Of a stretch of 24,674 bases of DNA, positions 8,489-15,021 are shown piece after piece. The notes under the pieces are model-generated. The model made no database searches, was not told the origin of the DNA, and was given only the letters and a program-made list of their open reading frames with translations. The stretch comes from JANRKG01 sp033763635 (GTDB lineage: Bacteria > Cyanobacteriota > Cyanobacteriia > GCF-001939115), in contig JANRKG010000453.1 in the NCBI GenBank assembly GCA_033763635.1, positions 1 to 24,674 of the forward strand, given 5' to 3'. The position numbers and the translations under genes are program-made. The stretch's first letter is position 1. Every line of letters starts with the position of its first letter.

Positions 8489-9709
8489 ATGCGTTGGCAG
8501 CGGTTTCTCTTCTTTGCCCTGGTGGGTGTTCTTCTCTGGCTGGGGATGGCTTGTATGAAAGATGGAGGGGCAACGACCCAATCTCCTAATCCCAGTCCGT
8601 CTCCGGTGGCTCAGGAAGTTTCTAAACCTTCACCAACGCCGTCTAAGCCGGAAGCACTTCCTCCAGAAACGGCGGCGATCGTTGCTAGCGCCGGACCCGG
8701 AAAGCTTTACAACCCACCGCGAGGAGATGTGCGGCTAGTCGTCATCAGCGACCTGAACAGTTCCTACGGCTCCACAGATTATGACCCAGAAGTGGATAAG
8801 GGAATTAAGCTGATTCCTTTCTGGCAACCCGATCTCGTGGTCTGTAGCGGGGATATGGTGGCAGGGCAGGATCTTGGCTTGACGAAGGAACGTTTGCGGG
8901 CCATGTGGCAAGCCTTTGAGCAGCACGTTACGGCTCCTTTACGTAAGGCAAACATCCCCTTTGGCTTTACCGTCGGAAATCATGATGCATCCAGCGCCCA
9001 GGGAAGTGGGGGAAGGTTTGTGTTCCAAACCGAGCGGGATCTGACGGCTGAGTTCTGGCGAAACCCCAGGCATGATCCAGGGGTACAGTTCGTCGATCGC
9101 TCCGAGTTTCCTTTCTACTACACCTTCCAATACAAAGATGTTTTCTTTCTAGCCTGGGATGGCTCTTCCAGTTACATTCCCCCTGCAAAACTGGCCTGGG
9201 TTGAGAAAGCTCTCTCCAGCTCTGAAGCAAAACAGGCCAAGTTACGCATCCTGTTGGGGCACCTTCCCCTCTATGCGGTGGCGATCGGTCGTGATAAACC
9301 CGGTGAGGTGATGGACAATGCCGATCAACTACGGGCCATGTTGGAGCAATATAACGTCCATACCTATATCAGTGGTCATCAACACGCCTACTACCCGGCC
9401 CATCGGGGGAAGTTGCAACTCCTGCATGCGGGGCTTTTAGGCTCTGGCCCTCGGCGTTTGTTGGCGGGTAACTTGTCCCCCGGAAAAACGCTGACAGTTG
9501 TGGACATCAAATTTGACACTTCTGAACTGACCACCTACACGACCTACGATATTCAAACTTTGCAGCAAATTCAGGATAAACAGTTGCCCCGGTTACTCAC
9601 GGGCCATAATGGAACAGTTTTTCGGCGGGATGTTGATGCATCCCAATTAAGTGAAGCAGAGAAGAAGCGATGCAGCCAGCAATCAGGGAAAGAATTGTGT
9701 GCTGCGTAG
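8489..9709 (+). CDS. Lipoprotein calcineurin-like metallophosphoesterase
   Basis: Predicted exported, lipid-anchored phosphoesterase of 406 residues; the substrate is unknown. The N-terminus is a lipoprotein signal (RWQRFLFFALVGVLLWLG) with lipobox LGMAC, so Cys22 would be acylated, followed by a Pro/Ser/Thr-rich spacer (about 25-58). The metallophosphoesterase motifs follow in order: VVISDLN (Asp88), VVCSGDMV (Gly121-Asp122), TVGNHD (Asn165-His166), ILLGHLPLY (His258) and YISGHQHAYYP (His297, His299). The first motif is unusual: Asp-x-His is Asp-x-Asn here (Asn90 in place of the metal-ligand His), although all later ligands remain. The ATG at 8489 is chosen because it gives the complete signal peptide. 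It is a single gene with a 153-nt spacer before the next one. Confidence 0.9.
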   Translation: MRWQRFLFFALVGVLLWLGMACMKDGGATTQSPNPSPSPVAQEVSKPSPTPSKPEALPPETAAIVASAGPGKLYNPPRGDVRLVVISDLNSSYGSTDYDPEVDKGIKLIPFWQPDLVVCSGDMVAGQDLGLTKERLRAMWQAFEQHVTAPLRKANIPFGFTVGNHDASSAQGSGGRFVFQTERDLTAEFWRNPRHDPGVQFVDRSEFPFYYTFQYKDVFFLAWDGSSSYIPPAKLAWVEKALSSSEAKQAKLRILLGHLPLYAVAIGRDKPGEVMDNADQLRAMLEQYNVHTYISGHQHAYYPAHRGKLQLLHAGLLGSGPRRLLAGNLSPGKTLTVVDIKFDTSELTTYTTYDIQTLQQIQDKQLPRLLTGHNGTVFRRDVDASQLSEAEKKRCSQQSGKELCAA

Positions 9710-9826
9710 ATCCAGTCAAATGCCTTTCATGTCTTGCAAAACTTAAAGAAACGGCTCCCTACCTTCAATTTTCTTTATTTCTTCATGGAGAAATAGGTTG
9801 GCATTACTGATCCCTAAATCTGCCTG

Positions 9827-9835
9827 TGCCATAAT
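9827..9835 (+). promoter_or_regulatory. Candidate extended -10 promoter for the kinase-like gene
   Basis: TGCCATAAT reads as an extended -10 element (TGn followed by CATAAT), 27 nt before the ATG at 9863. No good -35 is seen, which an extended -10 tolerates. This is a motif match only. Confidence 0.3.
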
Positions 9836-9862
9836 CAAAGCTATTCGGGCCAGGGTGTAACG

Positions 9863-11791
9863 ATGGGGCAGTTGTTAGGAAATCGCTACCGATTCGTCAA
9901 AACTTTGGGGTCAGACTTGTGCGGGCAGACTCTGCTTGCAGAAGATATTCAACTGTCTGGGCACCCGCTCCGGGTCGTCAGGCGCTTGATCTTACCCAAT
10001 ACGGGGGTTCGGACTCTTCAGTTTACCCTCACCCTTTTGCGGAAAAAAGCAGAGTCTCTTAAAGCTATCTGCGATCACACCCAACTTCCCGATATCCTGG
10101 CTTTCTTTGAGCAAAACCACACATTTTTCATCATTGAAGAATTTGTAGCTGGACATCCCCTCACGAAAGAATTGCAATCGGGCAAACCCCTATCCGAACA
10201 CCAGGTTATCCAACTTTTACAGGAGGTTTTGGAGATTCTGATCTTCATTCATAGTCGTGGCGTGATCCATCGTCGGCTTAAGCCTGCCAATTTGATTCGC
10301 AGACAAAGTGATGGTCGGCTCGTTCTCAGCGGGTTTGGCATCTTTAAGGAAATTAGCTCCCAGGCACTCCGGGCACGCACCTATCCGGTTGATAACCTAA
10401 ATGGAACGCTCGACATTCAGCCCCCTTCTCCCCCATTGCCTCCGATCGAGCTAAATCTTTACCAGGCTCCAGAACAAGCCCTGGGGCAAGTCCACTTCAA
10501 CAGCGATCTTTATGCCTTAGGGATGATAGGCATTCAGGCTGCTAGCGGGCTTTCCGAAGAGGAACTTGGTAAGCTCAAAAAGTTGAATGGCTTTGGCCTG
10601 AATCCTTTAATTTGGAATGATCTGGTGCAAACCAGCCCAGAGCTTGCCAGCATTCTGGATCGCATGGTGCAACTGGATAGCAAGCAGCGCTACCAACTCG
10701 CAACCCATGTTCTCAACGATCTCACTCGACTGACGACCCAGCACGAGGAAAAAGTTGAGTCTCCGCCTGCCCCTGCGCCACCCCCATCTCCTTTTTTTGG
10801 CATAAAGTTTCCCTGGAAACACCCGGCAATCAGTTTTGGAATTGCGGGATTGAGTATTACGATCGGCCTGATCGTGTTACTTCGTAACTGGAGTCCAAAC
10901 ACATTCCTGACTCAAAATCTCCATCAGCAGGCGATGGTGCAGGAGGAAACAGGGCAGTATCAACAAGCGATCGCGTCCTATACAGAAATCATCAATACCC
11001 GTCCTCATGAAGGTATTGCCTATTATCAGCGAGGATTGTTACACCAACGGCTTGGACAAGCCCAGAACGCTCTGGCAGATTTGACAAGGGCCATTGAATT
11101 AGGAAGCAAAGTCGAAGAAGCATACTATCAGCGGGGCAATCTACGCTTCAGATTGGGGGACCGGAGCGCTGCCATTGAAGACTATACCCAGGCCATCAAA
11201 TTACACCCGGAATACACACGGGCTTATGTGAATCGAGGGACAGTCCATGCTGAGTTAGGCAACGATCGGCAAGCGATTGAGGACTATACCCGCGCCATTC
11301 AACTGGATGGAAAGCTAGCAGAGGCTTACTTGAATCGATGCTTATCCCAATCGAATTTGGGCAATCATGAAGCAGCCCGATCAGACTGCACCCAAGCAAT
11401 TTCCCTGAAACCGGACTACACGCTGGCTTACCAAAATCGGGGATTAGTAAACTATCGACTGAAGGCAACCCAGGCCGCCCTAGAAGACTTTAAGACTGCT
11501 ATTCGCCTTTCTCCAAGGGACGCGGACCCTTACTATAACCGAGGGATGTTACGGGCCGAATTAGGCGATCGAGCAGGTGCCTTAAGTGACTTTACAGACG
11601 CAATTGAACGAAATCCCCGCCATGCCCTCGCCTATTACGATCGCGCAATTCTGTACCTGGAGTCTGCCAATCGTCAGGCCGCTAAACAGGATCTTCAGGA
11701 AGCCGCTAAACTTTGCCTGGATGCAGGACGGGTTGATTGCTATAAAGATGCTCAGTTTTATCTGAAGCAATTGGAAGCAGAAAATGGGTAA
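9863..11791 (+). CDS. Pseudokinase-like Ser/Thr kinase domain fused to TPR repeats, membrane-anchored
   Basis: 642 residues. Residues 5-290 follow the bacterial Hanks-type kinase plan (YRFVKTLG, RGVIHRRLKPANL, YQAPEQALG, SDLYALG), but key catalytic positions are replaced. The VAIK-type Lys is Arg40 (VVRRL), the HRD Asp is Arg138 (HRRLKP), and the DFG Asp is Gly157 (SGFGI). The glycine loop is also altered (LGSDLCG). Residues 297-318 are Pro-rich. One membrane helix lies at about 323-340 (ISFGIAGLSITIGLIVLL). About eight TPR units fill residues 353-640. It is therefore expected to bind partners or signal without phosphotransfer: the kinase-like domain in the cytoplasm and the TPRs outside, as in cyanobacterial kinase-TPR proteins. 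It is convergent with the patX-like gene, with 9 nt between the stops. The stop lies inside a GGGTAATGGG repeat. Confidence 0.9.
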   Translation: MGQLLGNRYRFVKTLGSDLCGQTLLAEDIQLSGHPLRVVRRLILPNTGVRTLQFTLTLLRKKAESLKAICDHTQLPDILAFFEQNHTFFIIEEFVAGHPLTKELQSGKPLSEHQVIQLLQEVLEILIFIHSRGVIHRRLKPANLIRRQSDGRLVLSGFGIFKEISSQALRARTYPVDNLNGTLDIQPPSPPLPPIELNLYQAPEQALGQVHFNSDLYALGMIGIQAASGLSEEELGKLKKLNGFGLNPLIWNDLVQTSPELASILDRMVQLDSKQRYQLATHVLNDLTRLTTQHEEKVESPPAPAPPPSPFFGIKFPWKHPAISFGIAGLSITIGLIVLLRNWSPNTFLTQNLHQQAMVQEETGQYQQAIASYTEIINTRPHEGIAYYQRGLLHQRLGQAQNALADLTRAIELGSKVEEAYYQRGNLRFRLGDRSAAIEDYTQAIKLHPEYTRAYVNRGTVHAELGNDRQAIEDYTRAIQLDGKLAEAYLNRCLSQSNLGNHEAARSDCTQAISLKPDYTLAYQNRGLVNYRLKATQAALEDFKTAIRLSPRDADPYYNRGMLRAELGDRAGALSDFTDAIERNPRHALAYYDRAILYLESANRQAAKQDLQEAAKLCLDAGRVDCYKDAQFYLKQLEAENG

Positions 11792-11800
11792 TGGGAATCC

Positions 11801-11998
11801 CTAACTCAAAATTGCTCGCCGTCCACTCCCCCGATACACGCGACCTAAAGAGCGATGCCGATGGGCAAGCGTCGTAAGGGATTGACGGGCAACCAGTTGG
11901 GATGGGTCAGAGGTAAAAGATTGAGTGTTTCGGGAGGGGTACGAGACCAGCCCACCCATGAAAAGAAGACAAGCCAAGAGGAATAGGTTGTAACGCAT
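11801..11998 (-). CDS. patX: PatX-like RGSGR peptide, putative HetR inhibitor
   Basis: A 65-residue product with a hydrophobic N-terminus (RYNLFLLACLLFMGGLVSY, residues 2-20) and the exact pentapeptide RGSGR at residues 56-60 (bases 11819-11833), ending RRAILS. RGSGR is the pentapeptide by which PatS-type peptides bind and inhibit HetR. A hydrophobic N-terminus plus near-C-terminal RGSGR is the description of PatX, reported to co-occur with HetR in filamentous cyanobacteria. I chose the ATG at 11998; the longer frame begins with TTG at 12067 and would bury the hydrophobic leader. This start places a TCCGGA element 50 nt upstream, which agrees with the DIF1 motif reported within 69 nt of patX genes. 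Strand and end were checked codon by codon. Function in this organism is inferred; hetR is not in the window. Confidence 0.85.
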   Translation of the reverse strand: MRYNLFLLACLLFMGGLVSYPSRNTQSFTSDPSQLVARQSLTTLAHRHRSLGRVYRGSGRRAILS

Positions 11999-12048
11999 GA
12001 CCGATCTCAGAGAACTTTTAAGTCTCTTTACGGTCAAGGGGAGCCTAA

Positions 12049-12054
12049 TCCGGA
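12049..12054 (-). promoter_or_regulatory. DIF1-like TCCGGA element upstream of patX-like gene
   Basis: TCCGGA (palindromic) lies 50 nt upstream of the chosen patX ATG, within the context TTATCCGGATTAGG on the minus strand. DIF1 elements of this sequence mark promoters induced in developing heterocysts in Anabaena and are reported upstream of patX. About 18 nt further on is GTAAAGA, a weak -10 candidate. No GTA-N8-TAC (NtcA) site was seen between here and 12234. Confidence 0.6.
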
Positions 12055-12150
12055 TAATCGAACGCAAGGTAAAGGACAGAGGAGAGAAGGCAGCGACTCT
12101 TTGATTGAGAGATAGCCCCTATCAACAGAACTGCCACCCGCCAAAACTTA

Positions 12151-12199
12151 GAAAGCCCGCCTGTGAATCGATCGCAACACCTCTCAATGGGAGGCGGGC
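12151..12199 (-). terminator. Hairpin terminator candidate downstream of the HU gene
   Basis: On the minus strand GCCCGCCT (12199-12192) pairs with AGGCGGGC (12162-12155) and is followed by TTTCTAAGTTTT. The loop is long (29 nt) and has its own smaller pairing option (CCTC/GAGG). It starts 36 nt after the HU stop. Placement and the T-rich tail suit termination of the HU transcript. Confidence 0.5.
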
Positions 12200-12234
12200 C
12201 GAGCTAGTAAATTCCCGAAACCCAAACCGGATTC

Positions 12235-12510
12235 TCAGGCAGTTACTTTATCTTTGAACCCTTTTCCTGCGGAGAATGCAGGAACTTTGGTCGCCGGAAT
12301 TTGAAGGGTATTTCCCGTTCTGGGATTCCGCCCTTCACGGGCCTGACGCTCCCTGACTTCAAAGGTGCCAAACCCTACCAGCGTCACTTTATCACCGGAA
12401 GAGACGCTATCCACAATCACATCGAGCATGGCAGTCAGAATCGTATCCGCCTGCTTCTTGGTGACATTAGCCTTCGCAGCGATCGCATCTACTAATTCAC
12501 CTTTATTCAT
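12235..12510 (-). CDS. hup: HU family DNA-binding protein
   Basis: Small dimeric nucleoid protein that bends and compacts DNA. The 91 residues match the family in length and pattern: MNKGELVDAIA at the N-terminus, then VTLVGFGTFEVRER, and the DNA-contacting arm with GRNPRTG followed by PAFSAGKGFKDKV. A Shine-Dalgarno GAGGT (complement of 12516-12520) sits 5 nt before the ATG, which fixes the start. It is transcribed alone or after lipB (165-nt gap on the same strand). A terminator-like hairpin follows. No anomalies. Confidence 0.97.
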   Translation of the reverse strand: MNKGELVDAIAAKANVTKKQADTILTAMLDVIVDSVSSGDKVTLVGFGTFEVRERQAREGRNPRTGNTLQIPATKVPAFSAGKGFKDKVTA

Positions 12511-12650
12511 TTGTTACCTCGAAACGCTACAAGTCCAGATTTTACAGACGTTTTCAGGAATTGGAGCTAGCTAAACAGAGCAACAGAAAAGAAACGTAAT
12601 CTTTTGGTGCAAAACACCTCGATTTCGTAACAAAAATACAAAATATCGGC

Positions 12651-12680
12651 TGTAAAGACGCGAAATTTCACGTCTCTATG
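12651..12680. repeat. Dispersed GTAGAGACG-type palindrome at the lipB 3' end
   Basis: TGTAAAGACGCGAAATTTCACGTCTCTATG is nearly self-complementary; the core is 12656-12675 (AGACGCGAAA / TTTCACGTCT, one mismatched pair). Palindromes with GTAGAGACG...CGTCTCTAC ends recur in genomes of filamentous cyanobacteria. The core abuts the lipB stop codon (complement of 12676-12678), and on the minus strand it is followed by TTTACAG, so it may serve as the lipB terminator. Confidence 0.6.
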
Positions 12681-13335
12681 GGGTTTGAGGCATGATGGGC
12701 CGCACCTGGAGATTGAACACGGTTGCAAACTGGGTCACAATCCGCTGACGCACCTGTCCTGGATCAATTCCTGGAATGAACTGGGCTAAACTGCCAACAG
12801 GTTTATCCTCAATGCCACAGGGGACAATGCGCTGAAATCCTGCTAAATCAGGGCAAACATTCAGGGCAAAGCCATGCATTGTGATCCATCGGGAGACCTT
12901 GATGCCGATCGCAGCCACTTTGCGGCCTTCTACCCACACTCCCGTCAGACCGGGGAGGCGATCGGCCTGAAGCCCATAACTTCCCACCACCCGAATCAGC
13001 ACCTCTTCTAATTGACGCAAATACCAGTGCAAGTCCTGTTGGTAATAGCGAAGATTCAGAATCGGATAGCCCACTACTTGCCCGGGGCAGTGGTAGGTCA
13101 CTTCCCCGCCTCGCTCAATGCGATAAAGTTCAATCCCTGATTCTTGGGGATCAAATTTCAGAAATTTCTCACTGGCTCCCTGCCCTAATGTATAAACCGG
13201 GGGATGTTCCATGAGAAGCAACACATCCTCTAAGGTGGGATCAAGACGACGATCGGCAACGAGAGCCTGTTGCCACCTCCAGGCTTCCCCATAGGGGATC
13301 AAGCCACAGTCATACCATTGGCACGATCGAGCCAT
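12676..13335 (-). CDS. lipB: Octanoyltransferase (lipoate biosynthesis)
   Basis: Transfers octanoate from acyl carrier protein to lipoyl domains of 2-oxoacid dehydrogenases and the glycine cleavage H protein, ahead of LipA. The LipB signature RGGEVTYHCPGQ is at residues 75-86. The catalytic Lys is Lys146 (AAIGIKVSRW) and the acyl-accepting Cys is Cys173 (RIVPCGI), followed by KPVGSL. I chose the ATG at 13335 (219 aa) because it puts about ten residues before GLIPY, as in other LipB proteins. An ATG at 13377 would add 14 residues, and a TTG at 13455 would add 40. The gene is divergent from lrtA and upstream of hup on the same strand. The neighbourhood contains no lipA. Confidence 0.95.
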   Translation of the reverse strand: MARSCQWYDCGLIPYGEAWRWQQALVADRRLDPTLEDVLLLMEHPPVYTLGQGASEKFLKFDPQESGIELYRIERGGEVTYHCPGQVVGYPILNLRYYQQDLHWYLRQLEEVLIRVVGSYGLQADRLPGLTGVWVEGRKVAAIGIKVSRWITMHGFALNVCPDLAGFQRIVPCGIEDKPVGSLAQFIPGIDPGQVRQRIVTQFATVFNLQVRPIMPQTP

Positions 13336-13611
13336 AGAGGGGATCGACACAATTTCCTCAGGTCTACTCGAAACCATTCTTAAAAGCAATAGAGTTTTGA
13401 CACAATTTTCTAGTTTAAAGACTGAATTGCAATCAAGAATTATCAACAGATGCAAAAGATCATAACGGGTCCTGTTCTCCAGAATACAAAGTGATAGGGT
13501 GTTGATATGAGCAAGTTCTGGGGTTTGAAGTTTTGAAATTTGAGTTAAAGCAACGCTTCATTCAATCAAAACGGATTCCTCAGCGCTCAGCATTTTTAAA
13601 CCACGCTTCAT

Positions 13612-13618
13612 GGGAGGA
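13612..13618 (+). promoter_or_regulatory. Strong Shine-Dalgarno for lrtA
   Basis: GGGAGGA lies 5 nt before the ATG at 13624 and is one of the clearest ribosome-binding sites in the window. It fixes the lrtA start. The spacer upstream (13336-13611) is the divergent lipB/lrtA region; I see AT-rich sequence and a repeated CGCTTCAT (in 13552-13560 and again just before the SD), but no convincing promoter. Confidence 0.6.
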
Positions 13619-13623
13619 AGCTT

Positions 13624-14292
13624 ATGCAGCTTGTTATCCAGGGCAAAAACATTGAGATTACCGACGCAATCCATGAGTATGTCAATCAAAAAATTGAAAA
13701 GGCTGTTAATCACTTTCAAACGCTAACGACTGAAGTTGACGTACATCTGTCGGTTGCTCGCAATCCCCGGATAAACCCCAATCAGACCGCCGAAGTGACG
13801 ATCTACGTGAATGGGGCCGTCATCCGGGCCGAAGAAAGTAGCGAGAATTTATACGCCAGTATTGATTTAGTGGCTGATAAAATTGCCCGCCAACTGCGTA
13901 AGTATAAGGAAAAACGCAACGACAAACAGCAAGCTCGCACAAAAACGGGTGGAGTGGTGGAGCAATTACCAGTGGAGGTGGACCTGATTGGCAACCGCAC
14001 TCCCGAACTGCCCGCCGATGTGGTTCGAACCAAATATTTCGCAATGCCTCCGATGACGATCGCGGAAGCTTTGGAACAATTAGAACTTGTGGATCACGAC
14101 TTCTATATGTTCCGAAATGCGGAAACAGGCGAGATTAATGTGATCTACGAACGCAATCATGGAGGTTATGGGGTCATTCAACCCCGCAATCCCAGCACCA
14201 ACGGGCACTCTGTAAATGGCAAAAATGGTAAAGTTGCCGTTCAAAATGGTGCAACCCCTACTGAAAAGTCAACTGTGAAAGCTCAAGGTTGA
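13624..14292 (+). CDS. hpf: Long-form ribosome hibernation promoting factor (LrtA/HPF)
   Basis: Binds 70S ribosomes and promotes their dimerisation and protection in darkness or starvation; in cyanobacteria it is known as LrtA, the light-repressed transcript. Of 222 residues, 1-105 form the S30AE/YfiA domain (MQLVIQGKNIEITDAIHEYV, then VDVHLSVARNP, and a basic end LRKYKEKRNDK). A variable linker of about 30 residues follows. The C-terminal dimerisation domain spans about 135-192 (KYFAMPPMTIAEALEQLEL, HDFYMFRNAETGEINVIYERN, GGYGVIQPR). The Asn/Gly-rich tail is not conserved. A strong SD precedes the start and a long hairpin with T-run follows the stop. Light regulation is known for the family and is not visible in this sequence. 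Confidence 0.96.
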   Translation: MQLVIQGKNIEITDAIHEYVNQKIEKAVNHFQTLTTEVDVHLSVARNPRINPNQTAEVTIYVNGAVIRAEESSENLYASIDLVADKIARQLRKYKEKRNDKQQARTKTGGVVEQLPVEVDLIGNRTPELPADVVRTKYFAMPPMTIAEALEQLELVDHDFYMFRNAETGEINVIYERNHGGYGVIQPRNPSTNGHSVNGKNGKVAVQNGATPTEKSTVKAQG

Positions 14293-14308
14293 GATTAAGG
14301 CAGAGGGC

Positions 14309-14368
14309 AGAGGGCAAAGGGCAGAAGGGAAAGCAATTTCACACTCTGTCTTTTGCCCTCTATTTTTG
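14309..14368 (+). terminator. Rho-independent type terminator of lrtA built from GGGCAGA repeats
   Basis: AGAGGGCAAAGGGCAGA (14309-14325) can pair over all 17 positions (two G-U) with TCTGTCTTTTGCCCTCT (14345-14361). ATTTTTG follows at 14362-14368. The left arm lies in a short repeat block with units GGCAGAG and GGGCAAA (14299-14326). It starts 17 nt after the lrtA stop. Confidence 0.7.
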
Positions 14369-14452
14369 TCTGTCACCCTAAAATATCAAGATAAGTCCCT
14401 GGTTAAACCAGGACAGGTTTCAGAGCATTTCCCTCCGTCCTCCGCCTACTCT

Positions 14453-14983
14453 ATGCTTAAAAACATCCAAAAATTGCTGGTGAGCTTCCTGTTGATGCTG
14501 GCGTTGGCCTGTGTCTGGGTTTTGCTGAATGCCCGCCCTGCCTATGCAGCAGATTTATCGGGTAATACAGCGATCGATACTGTCAATTACAACAACAGCA
14601 ATTTGCAGAGACAAGACTTTTCTGGAGCCAACTTGACTGGAAAAGCCTTTGTCGCTGCTGAGATGCGTGGAATTAACCTGAAGGGCGCAAACCTGCAAAA
14701 TGCCATTTTGACCCAGGCCGTGTTAGTCGGTGCGAACCTGGAAGGGGCAGATTTGACGGATGCGCTTGTCGATCGGGTGTTTCTCTATCAGGCCGACCTG
14801 ACAAATGCGATTCTCATCAATGCCACCCTTTCCCGAACGAGCTTTGAACAGGTGACGGTAACGGGCGTTGACTTTACGGATGCTATTCTCGATCGCTACG
14901 AAATTGCTCAACTTTGCAAACGGGCAGAAGGAACGAATCCTGTCACAGGGGTTGATACGAGAGAAAGCTTGGGATGTCGTTAA
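14453..14983 (+). CDS. Lumenal pentapeptide-repeat protein (TL15/TL17-like)
   Basis: A 176-residue exported protein. Signal peptide: MLKNIQKLLVSFLLMLALAC followed by a hydrophobic run and AYA-AD, with predicted cleavage after residue 32. The mature part is a pentapeptide-repeat beta-helix (A(N/D)LXX units such as GANLTG, GANLQN, GANLEGADLTDAL, QADLTNA) over about residues 52-148. The C-terminal signature AQLCKRAEGTNPVTGVDTRE ending SLGC resembles plant thylakoid-lumen pentapeptide proteins, suggesting a lumenal or periplasmic location; the biochemical role is not known. The ATG at 14453 is preferred because it begins the signal peptide. The longer frame starts with a TTG at 14366, inside the lrtA terminator. 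The stop codon is part of a TAATGGGTAATGGG repeat. Confidence 0.88.
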   Translation: MLKNIQKLLVSFLLMLALACVWVLLNARPAYAADLSGNTAIDTVNYNNSNLQRQDFSGANLTGKAFVAAEMRGINLKGANLQNAILTQAVLVGANLEGADLTDALVDRVFLYQADLTNAILINATLSRTSFEQVTVTGVDFTDAILDRYEIAQLCKRAEGTNPVTGVDTRESLGCR

Positions 14984-15021
14984 TGGGTAATGGGTAATTT
15001 TAATCCTTGGTTAAATTACCC
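14984..15021. terminator. TGGGTAA repeat and bidirectional hairpin between convergent genes
   Basis: Right after the pentapeptide gene's TAA come TGGGTAATGGGTAATTTTAA and then TTAAATTACCC. GGGTAATTTTAA (14992-15003) pairs with TTAAATTACCC (15011-15021) with one bulged base and a 7-nt loop. The right arm overlaps the stop codon of the convergent hydrolase gene. It could end transcripts from both sides. Confidence 0.5.

Noticed and set aside
12000..12067. TTG-start extension of the patX-like gene (88 aa)
   Set aside because: It would put 23 basic residues before the hydrophobic leader and overlap the TCCGGA promoter element.
12055..12234. NtcA site upstream of the patX-like gene
   Set aside because: No GTA-N8-TAC was found by eye in this stretch.
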